From Tillandsia leiboldiana (lineage: Eukaryota > Streptophyta > Magnoliopsida > Poales > Bromeliaceae), in assembly GCA_029204045.2 (NCBI GenBank), contig CM055065.1:48330025-48394024 (forward strand): a stretch of 64,000 nt of DNA, given 5' to 3'. A program made the position numbers and the translations under genes. Under the pieces are notes generated by a model. It saw only the letters and a list, made by a program, of their open reading frames with translations, was not told where the DNA came from and ran no database searches. Positions 48,355-59,892 of this stretch are shown piece by piece (the stretch's first letter is position 1; the number at the start of each line of letters is the position of its first letter).

Positions 48355-50545
48355 GGCCCCTTGGGGCTCGTTTTTGAAGCTTTTCCCGAGAGTTTTAGCC
48401 CCTGAGCCCTTTACCAATTTTCTTTCTCTCCCTCTTGTGCATCTTCCGGCGAAGGTTCAGAATTTTTGGAGGCCGCGACGACGGCGACTTCTACATCGGG
48501 GTGCGGAGCGACGATCTACTGTTGGAGGCCCATTTTCGTCGCAGTTTAGTCTGGGAGGTCTACCGGGCTACCCCGACATTATTTTTGGACGATTTCTGCG
48601 GTGACGGTTTCGTAAGAGGTAAATCTACATTTTTCGTGTTGGACACTTTTTCTGGATCCGAGCTTTTCTTGGGGTTCTGGGTACATTTTTAACCCCCTTT
48701 GCGACTGTTGGTTGATTTGGACAGCACCTACTTGTCGGATTTTTATCTCCTCATCCGGACATCGGAATTCGACGTTTCAGGACTCTATCGACATCTACTC
48801 TTCGCGAGGATCGCCGTCATATTTTTATTAGAATTTTTGGAGGAAGTTTTTCAGGTGAAAATTTCGTGTGAATGGGACTGTTCATCACAGATTTTGGGAT
48901 TTTGGAATTTGTGTGGTTTAAAGTGTAATTTTGGTGTATGTTTGTACCCAGGAGTTTGTGAGCACTTCTACCGTGTTGTTGGCTTGGTGGGATTTGTGAT
49001 TTGACAGTTGTGGGCTTTCTCAGCTGTACGATTCCGGACAGTTAGCACTTTCAGGTGGGTGACCTTGCTTCCAAGAACTCTGGACTGTGTACTAATTCTA
49101 TGTGTGTAGGATCATGCATGTTAGAAATTGGAGTATTAGCATGTGTAAAACTGTATGTTGTATCTTGTATATCAGTTGTTGAATCTTTTGATTCCGGCAC
49201 TATGTTAAGTAATGAAATCTTGGAATTTGACCTAGCACCCCTGTCATATGTATCATGTTCAGCCAGTCTGTAGAAAAACTCCAACTTGGGCTAGGTTTTT
49301 ATTGCTCTAGACATTCCACATCACGATACTTCATTTCACTTTGGACTTAGCTTTTCCTCGCCCGAGTTGTGGGCCGAGAGGTCGGGTGATTGTGGGATGC
49401 ATTTGCACTCGTGTCTGGGGACCGAGTGGAGTTGATAGCAGTCTTTAGATTTGATTTCTTTGGGAGAGTGATAGTGATGGTAGATCTGGGTTCTTGGAAA
49501 CTGTCAGAGAGACAGTGAGTTTCAGCTGTGTAGATTCCAGCCAGTGAGTGAGTCAGTGATTTGTTTGGTGGTCGATCTTATTGATCGAGGATTGGATCAT
49601 AGCCTGCATGAGCCACATTAGAGCTTTACAGTGATACTTTACAGTGATACTTATGGGTTACTTTGACTCGAGCGGGTCGCTCCCCTCGAGGGCCACTCCG
49701 GAGTAGGCGAGACCGGGTTGTGTACCGGCGTGAGTTTGAGATGTTCTTTAGCGACTTGTTGTTGCAGTGGTCCCTCTGGCTGTGCTTTCGTTGGCAGCCA
49801 CGGACGCCCTACGTAAGTCCGCTCCTCCGGGACGTAACGGCAGTAGGTTGGCGCAGGTTTGACTGGACCCGATGTGGCAGTCAGTTTTGATTGGGTGATC
49901 AGGGAGGAGAGTTAGTTGTGGCATTATGTTCTTTCTGTTCCACTGTTGAGCATCTAGATAGAGGCATAGTAGCTGTAGAGTTACTTTTCCCCGCTTTCCT
50001 TATAGCACTGCATATGTTACTTTTGCCTCTGGTAGACTTAGTGGGCAGACCGTCGGGCTTGTTGGCGGCACCCACTGAGAACTACTGTGGGATGTAGTTC
50101 TCACACCCGTCGTGGTGTTTTCTCCCCAGGGACTTCTGCTCCAGTTCCTGCAGCTCTTGTTGCTGATCCAGCTCCTTCTGACCGAGGTAAGGGCGTCGCG
50201 AGATAGATCCCCTCCTGTCCTCTTCAGTGTGTGAGTAGATGTACCCCAGTTCCATTTTGGTGTGTGTTATGTCGAGTGACTTTTGTAGTGAGGTTTTGAG
50301 TTGTACCTTCCTTTCCTGCTTTTATGAGAGACTCCTGTATTCTGGTGAGGTTGGTCTGTATATTTAAGAGTTGTAGTTTTATTTTATGTATTTTTTTCCA
50401 GCTTTTCTCTTTCAGCTCTGATATCTGCTAGTGTAGATGTTTTCTTGCAGGTTAGTCGCTACGCCTATACGGGGCTTCCCGTATGGGCGGCGGATCTGTT
50501 GGCGAGCCGGGGCGCAGTATCGCCCCGGGGCGTGACAGATTAGAG

Positions 50546-50558
50546 TGGTATCAGAGCC
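50546..50558 (+). other. Primer-binding site, initiator tRNA-Met type
   Basis: TGGTATCAGAGCC lies 8 nt after the 5' LTR and matches the common plant tRNA-Met primer complement. Confidence 0.93.
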
Positions 50559-50835
50559 TAGGATGTAGGTCTTGGAGGACTTAGGAACCCTAGGCATGTG
50601 GTTGGACCCTAGGATGACTCGCGTGAGAGCCGTGATTTTAGCGAGAGTCCTGATTGGATTTCTAACTCTCCCGAGCGGTTCGGGGTGAGCGATTGACATG
50701 TCTTCCTTCGGTGGCAACTATGTTGGCTGCAGACAACATAGTACTTCAGAAAGGGGGACATGCCTTCTGACTTTCGCTAGATTGGGTCGAGAGATGATTT
50801 GGGTTCTGATTGTTTGCCTTGTCCCTCAGGTGGGG

Positions 50836-53800
50836 ATGCCTCCTCGACGCTCGATGGTGACGCGTTCGCAGCCTTCGTCCTCTGAGCCCGAGCAGGAGGA
50901 CTCGGGGCAGGGACAGGAGAGCGAGGTTTTGGAGCTCCGTGCCCAGGTGGCACAGTTGGCTGAGGCGTCTCGACGCCAGGAGGAGGCTGTGAGTCGGTTG
51001 ACGCTCTTGTTGGAGCAGAGAGCGCAGCCGGCGGTGGTACCCCCTGAGAGTTCTCCGGTGCCTTCTTCCCCTGTGGTGGCACCCCCGGTTGTGCAGCCTG
51101 CACCAGCAATTCCGGCTGAGCCTGTTTCCAGTAGGCCACCGTCTGGGACGTCGGGATCTTTGACTTTGGCAGAGCAGCAGGTTTTGGTGGGTCTTTTGTT
51201 GAGGTTTCGCAAGTTTGATCCACCCCGCTTTTCGGGCATGAGTGCTGAGCCGTGGGCGGCTGAGTCTTGGGTTACAGCTATGGAGCGCCATTTCGAGAGC
51301 CTTTTTATTGATGAGAGGTTTCGAGTTCTGTTGGCTACTCATTTTCTGGAGAGCAACGCCGAGGCCTGGTGGCGGCGTGTGCGACCCGCAGGTCCGCCTG
51401 GGACCCAGTTTATCTCTTGGGCAGAGTTTCGCGGTATGCTTCTTGGGGCCTTCTTTCCCGAGAGTGTTCGACAGAGCTTGGAGGAGCAGCTGAGGAATCT
51501 CCGCCAGGGAGATAGGCCCGTACACGCGTACATAGCCGATTTCAATCGGCTGTTGGCTAGTATGCCCCACGTGGCCAGAGATGAGACCCACCGGATCTAC
51601 ATGTTCGAGAGAGGGTTGCGTCGGGACATTTATCAGTTGGTCCGCTCCCTCAGATTACAGACTTTAGAGGCCTCGATGGAGCAGGCACTTTATGTGGAGG
51701 GTGGTGAGGCCGTGATGGCAGAGGTGACTCCAGCCCCCGTTGTGACTCCTGGGGCGAAGCGCCCGGCGCAGTTTGAGGAGGGGCAGTCGAGTAGACAGGG
51801 ACCCCCGAGACCACCCCGTTTCCACTCTCAGGGACGGGGGTATCAGGGGCGGCAGAGATCTGGGGGATCTCGTCAGTTCCAGCAGCAGCAGCAGCAGCGT
51901 CGACCACCTCGACAGCAGCAGTCTTCGCAGCAGCAGCAGTCTTCGCAGCAGCAGCAGACTTCGCGGCAGCCGCGCCCCGACCGTTGTATCATCTGTGGAG
52001 GACCGCACTCACCAGCCCAGTGCCCGCAGGGTCGGGACCGCTGTTTCCGTTGCGGGCAGACCGGTCACTTCGCGAGGGCGTGCCCCAGGACAGGTTACCC
52101 AGCTCCTTCATCAGCTTCTGCATCCTTCGTTCCTCGTCAGTCAGCAGGACCTTCGGCGACCTCCGGTAGGCCAGATTTTGCTCCATCGTCCTCGCGACAG
52201 CCAGAGCGACATCCCCCGGCGCCGAGCGGTCGAGTCTATGCCGCTCAGGTAGAGGATGCTACAGCAGCAGAGCATGTCGTCGCAGGTATTATTTTGATTT
52301 CTGCAGTTCGTACTCGTACTCTCTTTGATACCGGTGCATCGCATTCTTTTATCAGTAGAGCATTTGCATCCCTTCATGGTATAGAGGTAGTTTCTTTATC
52401 GCATGCATTAGAGGTTCAGATACCAGATCATGTCTTGCATGTCGAGGAGTATTGTAGGGATTGCCCTGTGCAGTTGGGATCCTGGATTTTGCCGGCAGAC
52501 TTGCTTGTCTTGCGGCAGCTCCAGGATTTCGACGTCGTGCTAGGTATGGATTGGTTGTCGAGGTACTATGCTGTTATAGACTGCAGAGAGAGGACGGTGA
52601 CCCTCCGCGAGCCTGGACAGGAGGAGTTCGTCTTCAGAGGCTGCCAGAGCACCTTCTTTGCGATGACTGTTTCTTCGGCGAGGGCTAGGCGGATGATTAG
52701 TAGGGGCTGCACCGCTTTCTTAGCGACGATTGTGGAGGTGCCTACGGCGGCACTGGGACTCGAGGATATTCCTGTTGTCCGCGAGTTCCCAGATGTGTTT
52801 CCCCCTGAGTTGACGACGATGCCGCCGGAGAGGGAGGTGGAGTTTGTGATTGATGTGGTACCGGGAACCGCACCAATCTCGAAGGCGCCGTATAGGATGG
52901 CACCTGCCGAGTTGAGGGAGTTGAAGGCCCAGCTTCAGGATCTTATGGATAGGGGCTTTGTCAGGCCTAGTGTTTCTCCGTGGGGAGCGCCAGTTTTATT
53001 TGTGAAGAAGAAGGATGGGTCGCTTCGTTTGTGTGTGGATTATCGGGAGTTGAATAAAGTGACCATCCGGAACAAGTACCCTCTTCCATGGATAGATGAT
53101 TTATTTGATCAGTTGCAGGGAGCCACAGTGTTTTCGAAGATTGATCTTCAGTCAGGTTACCACCAGTTGAGGGTGAGGGCCGAGGACATCCCTAAGACGG
53201 CTTTTCGATCCCGGTATGGGCATTATGAGTTTACGGTTATGCCGTTTGGTTTGACTAATGCCCCAGCTGCATTCATGGATTTGATGAACCGGGTATTTCA
53301 GCCGTACTTAGACTTGTTTGTGGTTGTGTTCATTGATGACATCTTGATCTACTCCCGGAGCGAGGTGGATCATGAGGAGCACTTGAGGATAGTGCTGCAG
53401 CTTCTACGTGAGAAGAAGCTGTATGCCAAGCTTAAGAAGTGCGAGTTTTGGCTTCGGGAGGTTGCATTTTTGGGCCACTTGGTATCAGCCGCAGGAGTGG
53501 CAGTTGACCCGACGAAGATTGATACAGTTCGGGATTGGCCGAGACCGACGACGGTGACGGAGGTCCGGAGCTTTCTGGGCTTGGCAGGCTACTACCGTCG
53601 GTTTGTAGAGGGCTTTGCGAAGCTCTCTACTCCCCTGACCTGTTTGACTAGGAAGGGGATGAGGTTCATTTGGACTGAGCAGTGTCAGCGGAGTTTTGAG
53701 GAGCTGAAGAAGAGACTGATTTCAGCACCAGTTCTTACACTGCCAGTGATGGGAGATGGCTACGTGATTTACAGTGACGCCTCGCACAGCGGTTTGGGTT

Positions 53801-55674
53801 GTGTCTTGATGCAGCATGGGAGGGTAATTGCTTATGCTTCACGGCAATTAAAGGATTATGAGAAGAATTACCCTACTCATGATTTAGAGCTGGCAGCTGT
53901 GGTGTTCGCATTGAAGCTGTGGCGGCATTACCTCTACGGTGAGCATTGTGAGATCTACACGGATCATAAGAGCTTAAAGTATCTGTTTACTCAAAAGGAG
54001 CTGAACCTGAGGCAACGCCGGTGGTTGGAGTTACTGAAGGATTACGATGTGAGTATCCTCTATCATCCCGGCAAGGCCAATGTGGTAGCAGATGCTTTGA
54101 GTCGGAGGTCAGTGCAGAGCTTGAGCATGTTGGTCACGCAGCAGGCCCCGTTGATTGAGCAGTTGAGGCGACTCCAGATTGAGGTTGTATCCCCTGGGGT
54201 CTCTGCTAGACTGATGTCTATGGTCTTGCAGCCCACTCTGTTGGACAGGATTAGGGAGACGCAGAGTGAGGACCCCCACTTGGAGAGGATTAGATCACAG
54301 ATTCAGGCAGATCTTATAGGGGATTTTACAGTGGATAGCTCGGGAGTACTGCGGTACAGGGACCGAGTGTGTGTGCCTTCGGATTCAGAGATCAGAGACC
54401 AGATTTTGGGTGAGGCTCATTATACACCTTATACCATTCATCCTGGTGGTACTAAGATGTATAAGGACCTCAAGGCACATTTTTGGTGGTCCGGAATGAA
54501 GCGGGACGTTGGAAGATTTGTGGCTCACTGTCTAACTTGCCAGCAAGTGAAGGCAGAGCACCGGGTTCCTGCTGGCAAGTTACAAAGTCTTCCAATTCCC
54601 GAGTGGAAATGGGACCACATCACCATGGACTTTGTTACAGGGCTGCCGAGAGCACAGAGTGGAGCCGATGCGATTTGGGTTATTGTTGATAGACTCACCA
54701 AGTCTGCGCATTTCTTGCCTGTTCAGATGACTTGGTCATTGGAGCGTCTGGCACAGTTGTATTTGGACGAGATAGTGAGGCTACACGGGATACCTGCGTC
54801 GATTGTTTCAGATCGGGATCCGAGGTTTGTGTCACGATTCTGGGGGAGTTTACAGTCAGCTTTGGGGACCCAGCTCAGATTCAGCACTGCATTCCACCCA
54901 CAGACTGATGGCCAGTCTGAGCGCACTATACAGACCCTCGAGGATATGCTGAGAGCGTGCGTTATGGATTTTGGAGGGGGGTGGTACCGACACTTATCTT
55001 TGGTTGAGTTTGCGTACAACAACAGCTATCAGGCGAGCATTCAGATGGCTCCGTTTGAGGCGTTGTATGGACGTAAGTGTCGGTCACCCTTGTATTGGAG
55101 TGATGTGGGTGAGAGGAGGACTTTGGGACCAGATCTTCTTTTGGAGGCTGAGGAGAAAGTCAGAGTTATTCGTCGACACCTTGAGGTGGCCCAGAGTCGT
55201 CAGAAGAGTTATGCAGATACTCGACGGCGAGACCTAGAGTTTCAGATTGGTGACCATGTATTCTTAAAGGTCTCGCCTTCGAAAGGGGTCCGGAGATTTG
55301 GAGTGCGTGGGAAGCTTAGTCCCCGTTTTGTTGGACCCTTTGAGGTACTTGAGAGGGTAGGCCCTGTGGCTTATAGAGTTGCTCTTCCTCCACGTTTGGC
55401 CGGTGTACACGATGTTTTTCATGTCTCAGCCCTGAGGAGATATGTCTTTGATCCGTCGCATGTGGTTGACTTCACTCCCTTGGAGATCGGTGAGGACCTG
55501 GTTTATGAGGAGCGCCCGTTGCGGATTCTTGCTCGTGAGGTGAGGGAATTGCGCAACCGAGCCATCCCGTATGTGAAGATCTTATGGAGCAATCACGAAG
55601 AGCGAGAGGCTACTTGGGAGCTAGAGACAGAGATGAGATCTGCTTACCCTTTTCTGTTCGAGACTACTGGTTGA
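50836..55674 (+). CDS. Gypsy gag-pol polyprotein with chromodomain
   Basis: A 1612-aa open frame from the ATG at 50836 (MPPRRSMVTR, the usual Tekay gag start); an in-frame ATG at 50698 is less likely. Order: gag capsid (~110-280), a Gln-rich linker, two zinc knuckles (C384-X2-C-X3-H-X4-C, one residue short, then canonical C403-X2-C-X4-H-X4-C416), protease D498 (LFDTGASHSFI), reverse transcriptase (FIDDILIYS, first D 834), RNase H (YSDAS, D981; DHKSLKYLFT), integrase with HHCC finger (HPGGTKMYKDLK, CLTCQQVK) and D1265, D1326, E1362, exact DD35E spacing, and a C-terminal chromodomain (VKILWSNHEEREATWELE). All catalytic residues are present and there are no stops. It is likely competent; the chromodomain would direct integration to marked heterochromatin. 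Confidence 0.96.
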   Translation: MPPRRSMVTRSQPSSSEPEQEDSGQGQESEVLELRAQVAQLAEASRRQEEAVSRLTLLLEQRAQPAVVPPESSPVPSSPVVAPPVVQPAPAIPAEPVSSRPPSGTSGSLTLAEQQVLVGLLLRFRKFDPPRFSGMSAEPWAAESWVTAMERHFESLFIDERFRVLLATHFLESNAEAWWRRVRPAGPPGTQFISWAEFRGMLLGAFFPESVRQSLEEQLRNLRQGDRPVHAYIADFNRLLASMPHVARDETHRIYMFERGLRRDIYQLVRSLRLQTLEASMEQALYVEGGEAVMAEVTPAPVVTPGAKRPAQFEEGQSSRQGPPRPPRFHSQGRGYQGRQRSGGSRQFQQQQQQRRPPRQQQSSQQQQSSQQQQTSRQPRPDRCIICGGPHSPAQCPQGRDRCFRCGQTGHFARACPRTGYPAPSSASASFVPRQSAGPSATSGRPDFAPSSSRQPERHPPAPSGRVYAAQVEDATAAEHVVAGIILISAVRTRTLFDTGASHSFISRAFASLHGIEVVSLSHALEVQIPDHVLHVEEYCRDCPVQLGSWILPADLLVLRQLQDFDVVLGMDWLSRYYAVIDCRERTVTLREPGQEEFVFRGCQSTFFAMTVSSARARRMISRGCTAFLATIVEVPTAALGLEDIPVVREFPDVFPPELTTMPPEREVEFVIDVVPGTAPISKAPYRMAPAELRELKAQLQDLMDRGFVRPSVSPWGAPVLFVKKKDGSLRLCVDYRELNKVTIRNKYPLPWIDDLFDQLQGATVFSKIDLQSGYHQLRVRAEDIPKTAFRSRYGHYEFTVMPFGLTNAPAAFMDLMNRVFQPYLDLFVVVFIDDILIYSRSEVDHEEHLRIVLQLLREKKLYAKLKKCEFWLREVAFLGHLVSAAGVAVDPTKIDTVRDWPRPTTVTEVRSFLGLAGYYRRFVEGFAKLSTPLTCLTRKGMRFIWTEQCQRSFEELKKRLISAPVLTLPVMGDGYVIYSDASHSGLGCVLMQHGRVIAYASRQLKDYEKNYPTHDLELAAVVFALKLWRHYLYGEHCEIYTDHKSLKYLFTQKELNLRQRRWLELLKDYDVSILYHPGKANVVADALSRRSVQSLSMLVTQQAPLIEQLRRLQIEVVSPGVSARLMSMVLQPTLLDRIRETQSEDPHLERIRSQIQADLIGDFTVDSSGVLRYRDRVCVPSDSEIRDQILGEAHYTPYTIHPGGTKMYKDLKAHFWWSGMKRDVGRFVAHCLTCQQVKAEHRVPAGKLQSLPIPEWKWDHITMDFVTGLPRAQSGADAIWVIVDRLTKSAHFLPVQMTWSLERLAQLYLDEIVRLHGIPASIVSDRDPRFVSRFWGSLQSALGTQLRFSTAFHPQTDGQSERTIQTLEDMLRACVMDFGGGWYRHLSLVEFAYNNSYQASIQMAPFEALYGRKCRSPLYWSDVGERRTLGPDLLLEAEEKVRVIRRHLEVAQSRQKSYADTRRRDLEFQIGDHVFLKVSPSKGVRRFGVRGKLSPRFVGPFEVLERVGPVAYRVALPPRLAGVHDVFHVSALRRYVFDPSHVVDFTPLEIGEDLVYEERPLRILAREVRELRNRAIPYVKILWSNHEEREATWELETEMRSAYPFLFETTG

Positions 55675-55722
55675 GGTACGCCTATTCTACCTTACTTTGT
55701 TTCGAGGACGAAACTTCCTTTT

Positions 55723-55734
55723 AGTGGGGGAGGA
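55723..55734 (+). other. Polypurine tract of the Tekay-like gypsy
   Basis: AGTGGGGGAGGA directly precedes the TG of the 3' LTR at 55735. Confidence 0.9.
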
Positions 55735-58700
55735 TGTAGTGGCCCTGATTCCCATGCAACGTTCTTCCGATGAATCCACTGTTAGAACACCTATCATTGG
55801 TGTATCTGGCCCATGGTGCATCAATAGGATGCCACTGATGGACCCTGTGTGATATTATTTGCTGTGTTGGCTTTCGGCTGGGTTTGCCGAAATTTCGGAA
55901 AAGAATTAGGCCAAACAGAGGTCGGAAATGGATTCAGCACGGAAAAACGCTTGAAAACGGCTATTTGCTTGTTAAATTCTGAGTCCGGATGCCCAAAAAC
56001 GGACTCCCGGAAGTTTTCCGCGCATTTTGGTGCATGGGAACAGCCGTGGACCAGCCCCTGCCACGTGGCAGCTTCTGATTGGGCCGGCGCATACCGCTCG
56101 GTCCACAGAGCTTGGGCGCTGGTGCATGGACCGGCGCCTGGACACGTGGCGGCTGCCCATTGGCGGGCTCACGCGGCTTGGTCCACGGGGGCGCGCGGTT
56201 GGTGCAGTGGACCGGGGCGGGCCACGTGGCTTCTTCTGGTTGGTCGGTCCATACGCACCTGGCGTATGCGACGCGGCACAGTGCCACGTGGCAGACGCCG
56301 GTTGGCGGGTCAACGCACGCGCGACAGCGCGTGGACCGCGCCGGGCGCGGCGCACGATGGACCCGCCGGGCCACGTGTCGCCCGCTGGTTGGCGGGCGCA
56401 GCGACCCGGGTGGGCCGCCGTGAACCGCGGCCCGTGGTCGCCGCCGTGGACCTCGCTACACGTGGCGCGCCATGATTGGTGGGCGCATGTGCGCCGGGCG
56501 CGGGGAGCGCGGGGCCTGGACACGTGGCGGCCATCGGGTGGCCCCGCACCGCTGTCCCCTGTTCGGGGGGACACGTGGCGGCACCGGATCAATCCGGGCG
56601 CGCACAGTGTTGGGCCGGGCCCAACACTGTAGGCGCCCGAATGTTCCGGGCGCCCGAAAGTGGGCCCGAAAGCCCCTTTGACTTGTCTTTTGGGCTGATT
56701 TCGGGTGAGGCCTATAAATAGGCCCCTTGGGGCTCGTTTTTGAAGCTTTTCCCGAGAGTTTTAGCCCCTGAGCCCTTTACCAATTTTCTTTCTCTCCCTC
56801 TTGTGCATCTTCCGGCGAAGGTTCAGAATTTTTGGAGGCCGCGACGACGGCGACTTCTACATCGGGGTGCGGAGCGACGATCTACTGTTGGAGGCCCATT
56901 TTCGTCGCAGTTTAGTCTGGGAGGTCTACCGGGCTACCCCGACATTATTTTTGGACGATTTCTGCGGTGACGGTTTCGTAAGAGGTAAATCTACATTTTT
57001 CGTGTTGGACACTTTTTCTGGATCCGAGTTTTTCTTGGGGTTCTGGGTACATTTTTAACCCCCTTTGCGACTGTTGGTTGATTTGGACAGCACCTACTTG
57101 TCGGATTTTTATCTCCTCATCCGGACATCGGAATTCGACGTTTCAGGACTCTATCGACATCTACTCTTCGCGAGGATCGCCGTCATATTTTTATTAGAAT
57201 TTTTGGAGGAAGTTTTTCAGGTGAAAATTTCGTGTGAATGGGACTGTTCATCACAGATTTTGGGATTTTGGAATTTGTGTGGTTTAAAGTGTAATTTTGG
57301 TGTATGTTTGTACCCAGGAGTTTGTGAGCACTTCTACCGTGTTGTTGGCTTGGTGGGATTTGTGATTTGACAGTTGTGGGCTTTCTCAGCTGTACGATTC
57401 CGGACAGTTAGCACTTTCAGGTGGGTGACCTTGCTTCCAAGAACTCTGGACTGTGTACTAATTCTATGTGTGTAGGATCATGCATGTTAGAAATTGGAGT
57501 ATTAGCATGTGTAAAACTGTATGTTGTATCTTGTATATCAGTTGTTGAATCTTTTGATTTCGGCACTATGTTAAGTAATGAAATCTTGGAATTTGACCTA
57601 GCACCCCTGTCATATGTATCATGTTCAGCCAGTCTGTAGAAAAACTCCAACTTGGGCTAGGTTTTTATTGCTCTAGACATTCCACATCACGATACTTCAT
57701 TTCACTTTGGACTTAGCTTTTCCTCGCCCGAGTTGTGGGCCGAGAGGTCGGGTGATTGTGGGATGCATTTGCACTCGTGTCTGGGGACCGAGTGGAGTTG
57801 ATAGCAGTCTTTAGATTTGATTTCTTTGGGAGAGTGATAGTGATGGTAGATCTGGGTTCTTGGAAACTGTCAGAGAGACAGTGAGTTTCAGCTGTGTAGA
57901 TTCCAGCCAGTGAGTGAGTCAGTGATTTGTTTGGTGGTCGATCTTATTGATCGAGGATTGGATCATAGCCTGCATGAGCCACATTAGAGCTTTACAGTGA
58001 TACTTTACAGTGATACTTATGGGTTACTTTGACTCGAGCGGGTCGCTCCCCTCGAGGGCCACTCCGGAGTAGGCGAGACCGGGTTGTGTACCGGCGTGAG
58101 TTTGAGATGTTCTTTAGCGACTTGTTGTTGCAGTGGTCCCTCTGGCTGTGCTTTCGTTGGCAGCCACGGACGCCCTACGTAAGTCCGCTCCTCCGGGACG
58201 TAACGGCAGTAGGTTGGCGCAGGTTTGACTGGACCCGATGTGGCAGTCAGTTTTGATTGGGTGATCAGGGAGGAGAGTTAGTTATGGCATTATGTTCTTT
58301 CTGTTCCACTGTTGAGCATCTAGATAGAGGCATAGTAGCTGTAGAGTTACTTTTCCCCGCTTTCCTTATAGCACTGCATATGTTACTTTTGCCTCTGGTA
58401 GACTTAGTGGGCAGACCGTCGGGCTTGTTGGCGGCACCCACTGAGAACTACTGTGGGATGTAGTTCTCACACCCGTCGTGGTGTTTTCTCCCCAGGGACT
58501 TCTGCTCCAGTTCCTGCAGCTCTTGTTGCTGATCCAGCTCCTTCTGACCGAGGTAAGGGCGTCGCGAGATAGATCCCCTCCTGTCGTCTTCAGTGTGTGA
58601 GTAGATGTACCCCAGTTCCATTTTGGTGTGTGTTATGTCGAGTGACTTTTGTAGTGAGGTTTTGAGTTGTACCTTCCTTTCCTGCTTTTATGAGAGACTC

Positions 58701-58903
58701 CTATATTCTGGTGAGGTTGGTCTGTATATTTAAGAGTTGTAGTTTTATTTTATGTATTTTTTTCCAGCTTTTCTCTTTCAGCTCTGATATCTGCTAGTGT
58801 AGATGTTTTCTTGCAGGTTAGTCGCTACGCCTATACGGGGCTTCCCGTATGGGCGGCGGATCTGTTGGCGAGCCGGGGCGCAGTATCGCCCCGGGGCGTG
58901 ACA
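55735..58903 (+). repeat. 3' LTR of the Tekay-like gypsy
   Basis: Same length as the 5' LTR (3169 bp). Single-base differences were seen near 55936, 57029, 57562, 58280, 58586 and 58703. Confidence 0.95.
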
Positions 58904-58908
58904 CCTTC

Positions 58909-59510
58909 CGTCTATGGGCCTTGCCAACAAAATGCATAGTAGCTATTTCCACCCACTGTTCCTCTAGAATTTGATATAACTTGAAGAACTGTTCACTCTT
59001 GCTTAGCCATTCTCTTGGCTCTTCACCTCCAAATGTGGGGTAATCCAATTTGGGATAAGGAACATAATGCTGCTGCCTATGATTTTGCTGGATGGTCTGA
59101 TTTTCTGTTCCCAATTGTGGTGTGGGCAGTACTCCTTTGCCCCTGTCATCTCTGTAAGTATTTTTGGTGCTACTTCCTGGCATTCCTGAGCACCCCACTC
59201 TACCTTCCTTAATCTAGAAGGATGGCATTGGTTCAGTTTTGTGGGAATTTGCTTGAGAGCCTAACATCTTCATCAATTGCTCATGTCTTCTAACTGATTC
59301 TAACTGCTGAGCTTCAAACCTCTGTTGACTCAACAATTGAATTTCATCCAACTGATGCCCTATTGTGCCAAATCTCTGGTTATACTCACTACCAAATTGC
59401 TGCAACTTACTTTCAATGAGGGTATGGCACTCAGTGGACATAGATTGTATTCTCTCCTCAAGATTTTTGATCTGTTCATTCATGTCTTTAAGTCTGGTTC
59501 CCTCTGCCAT
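58909..59510 (-). pseudogene. Gypsy gag, N-terminal part, with an in-frame stop
   Basis: The ATG at 59510 opens MAEGTRLKDMNEQIKNLEER and a coiled-coil-like stretch. A TAG at 59212-59214 interrupts the frame after MPSF. The same frame then continues through YPKLDYPTFGGEEPREWLSK (gag core start) until cut at 58909 by the Tekay insertion; its continuation is 47355-46720. The stop is likely a point mutation after insertion. Confidence 0.85.
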
Positions 59511-59877
59511 TTCTATGAGGTATGGTTCTTTTGGGTTGTAATGAAATCTATTGTATTTAGATTTCCCAATCTTGGAATTGTGGATTGCTAATATTTCTTC
59601 CTTCTTCTTTACTCAGATGGAATCGATGCAACAAGATATGGGAGTAAGAATCAAAGCAAATTTGGAGAGATCTCGATACCTTCCAACTAGTGGAATACTG
59701 GTTGACTAATGTGCGGATGTGGGAATTGGTGGTAATTTGCTTGATTCTGATGCTTGTGAGCTTTGATTGCTATGATTCTCAGATCTGTGGTTTGTTGCTT
59801 CAATCTGTTGCTTGTTGCCTCGATTTGTTGCCTGTTGCCTCGATTGTTGCTTGCTCACGATCCCTGGGATCGGAACA

Positions 59878-59889
59878 GCTTTGATACCA
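59878..59889 (-). other. Primer-binding site of the minus-strand gypsy
   Basis: On the minus strand TGGTATCAAAGC follows the 5' LTR end after 3 nt and differs by one base from the tRNA-Met PBS. Confidence 0.85.
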
Positions 59890-59892
59890 ATT

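Larger units (their letters stand above)
47369..50537 (+). repeat. 5' LTR of the Tekay-like gypsy
   Basis: Contains a GC-rich U3 with eight CACGTG modules (47696-48226), a TATA box and a long R/U5. Open frames in 47483-48355 recur identically in the second LTR and have no domain. Confidence 0.95.
47369..58903 (+). mobile_element. Ty3/gypsy chromovirus, Tekay/Del-like, young and complete
   Basis: LTRs 47369-50537 and 55735-58903 are each exactly 3169 bp, start TGTAGTGGCCCTG and end GGGGCGTGACA. Perfect duplications ccttc flank the element (47364-47368, 58904-58908). I count about six substitutions between LTRs (~0.2%). The PBS is TGGTATCAGAGCC (50546-50558) and the PPT AGTGGGGGAGGA (55723-55734). 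The gag-pol frame is open. Long LTRs plus a chromodomain point to the Tekay/Del lineage. The element sits in gag of the older minus-strand gypsy. Confidence 0.96.

Noticed and set aside
47483..48355. Conserved 200-codon frames duplicated at 55849-56721
   Set aside because: Duplicated only because they are in the two LTRs; they fall upstream of the TATA box in U3 and have no domain.
50546..50558. tRNA gene at the TGGTATCAGAGCC words
   Set aside because: Only the 13-nt primer complement is present next to an LTR; no cloverleaf.
50412..51591. Minus-strand frames opposite gypsy gag
   Set aside because: Shadow frames of the gag-pol coding sequence.
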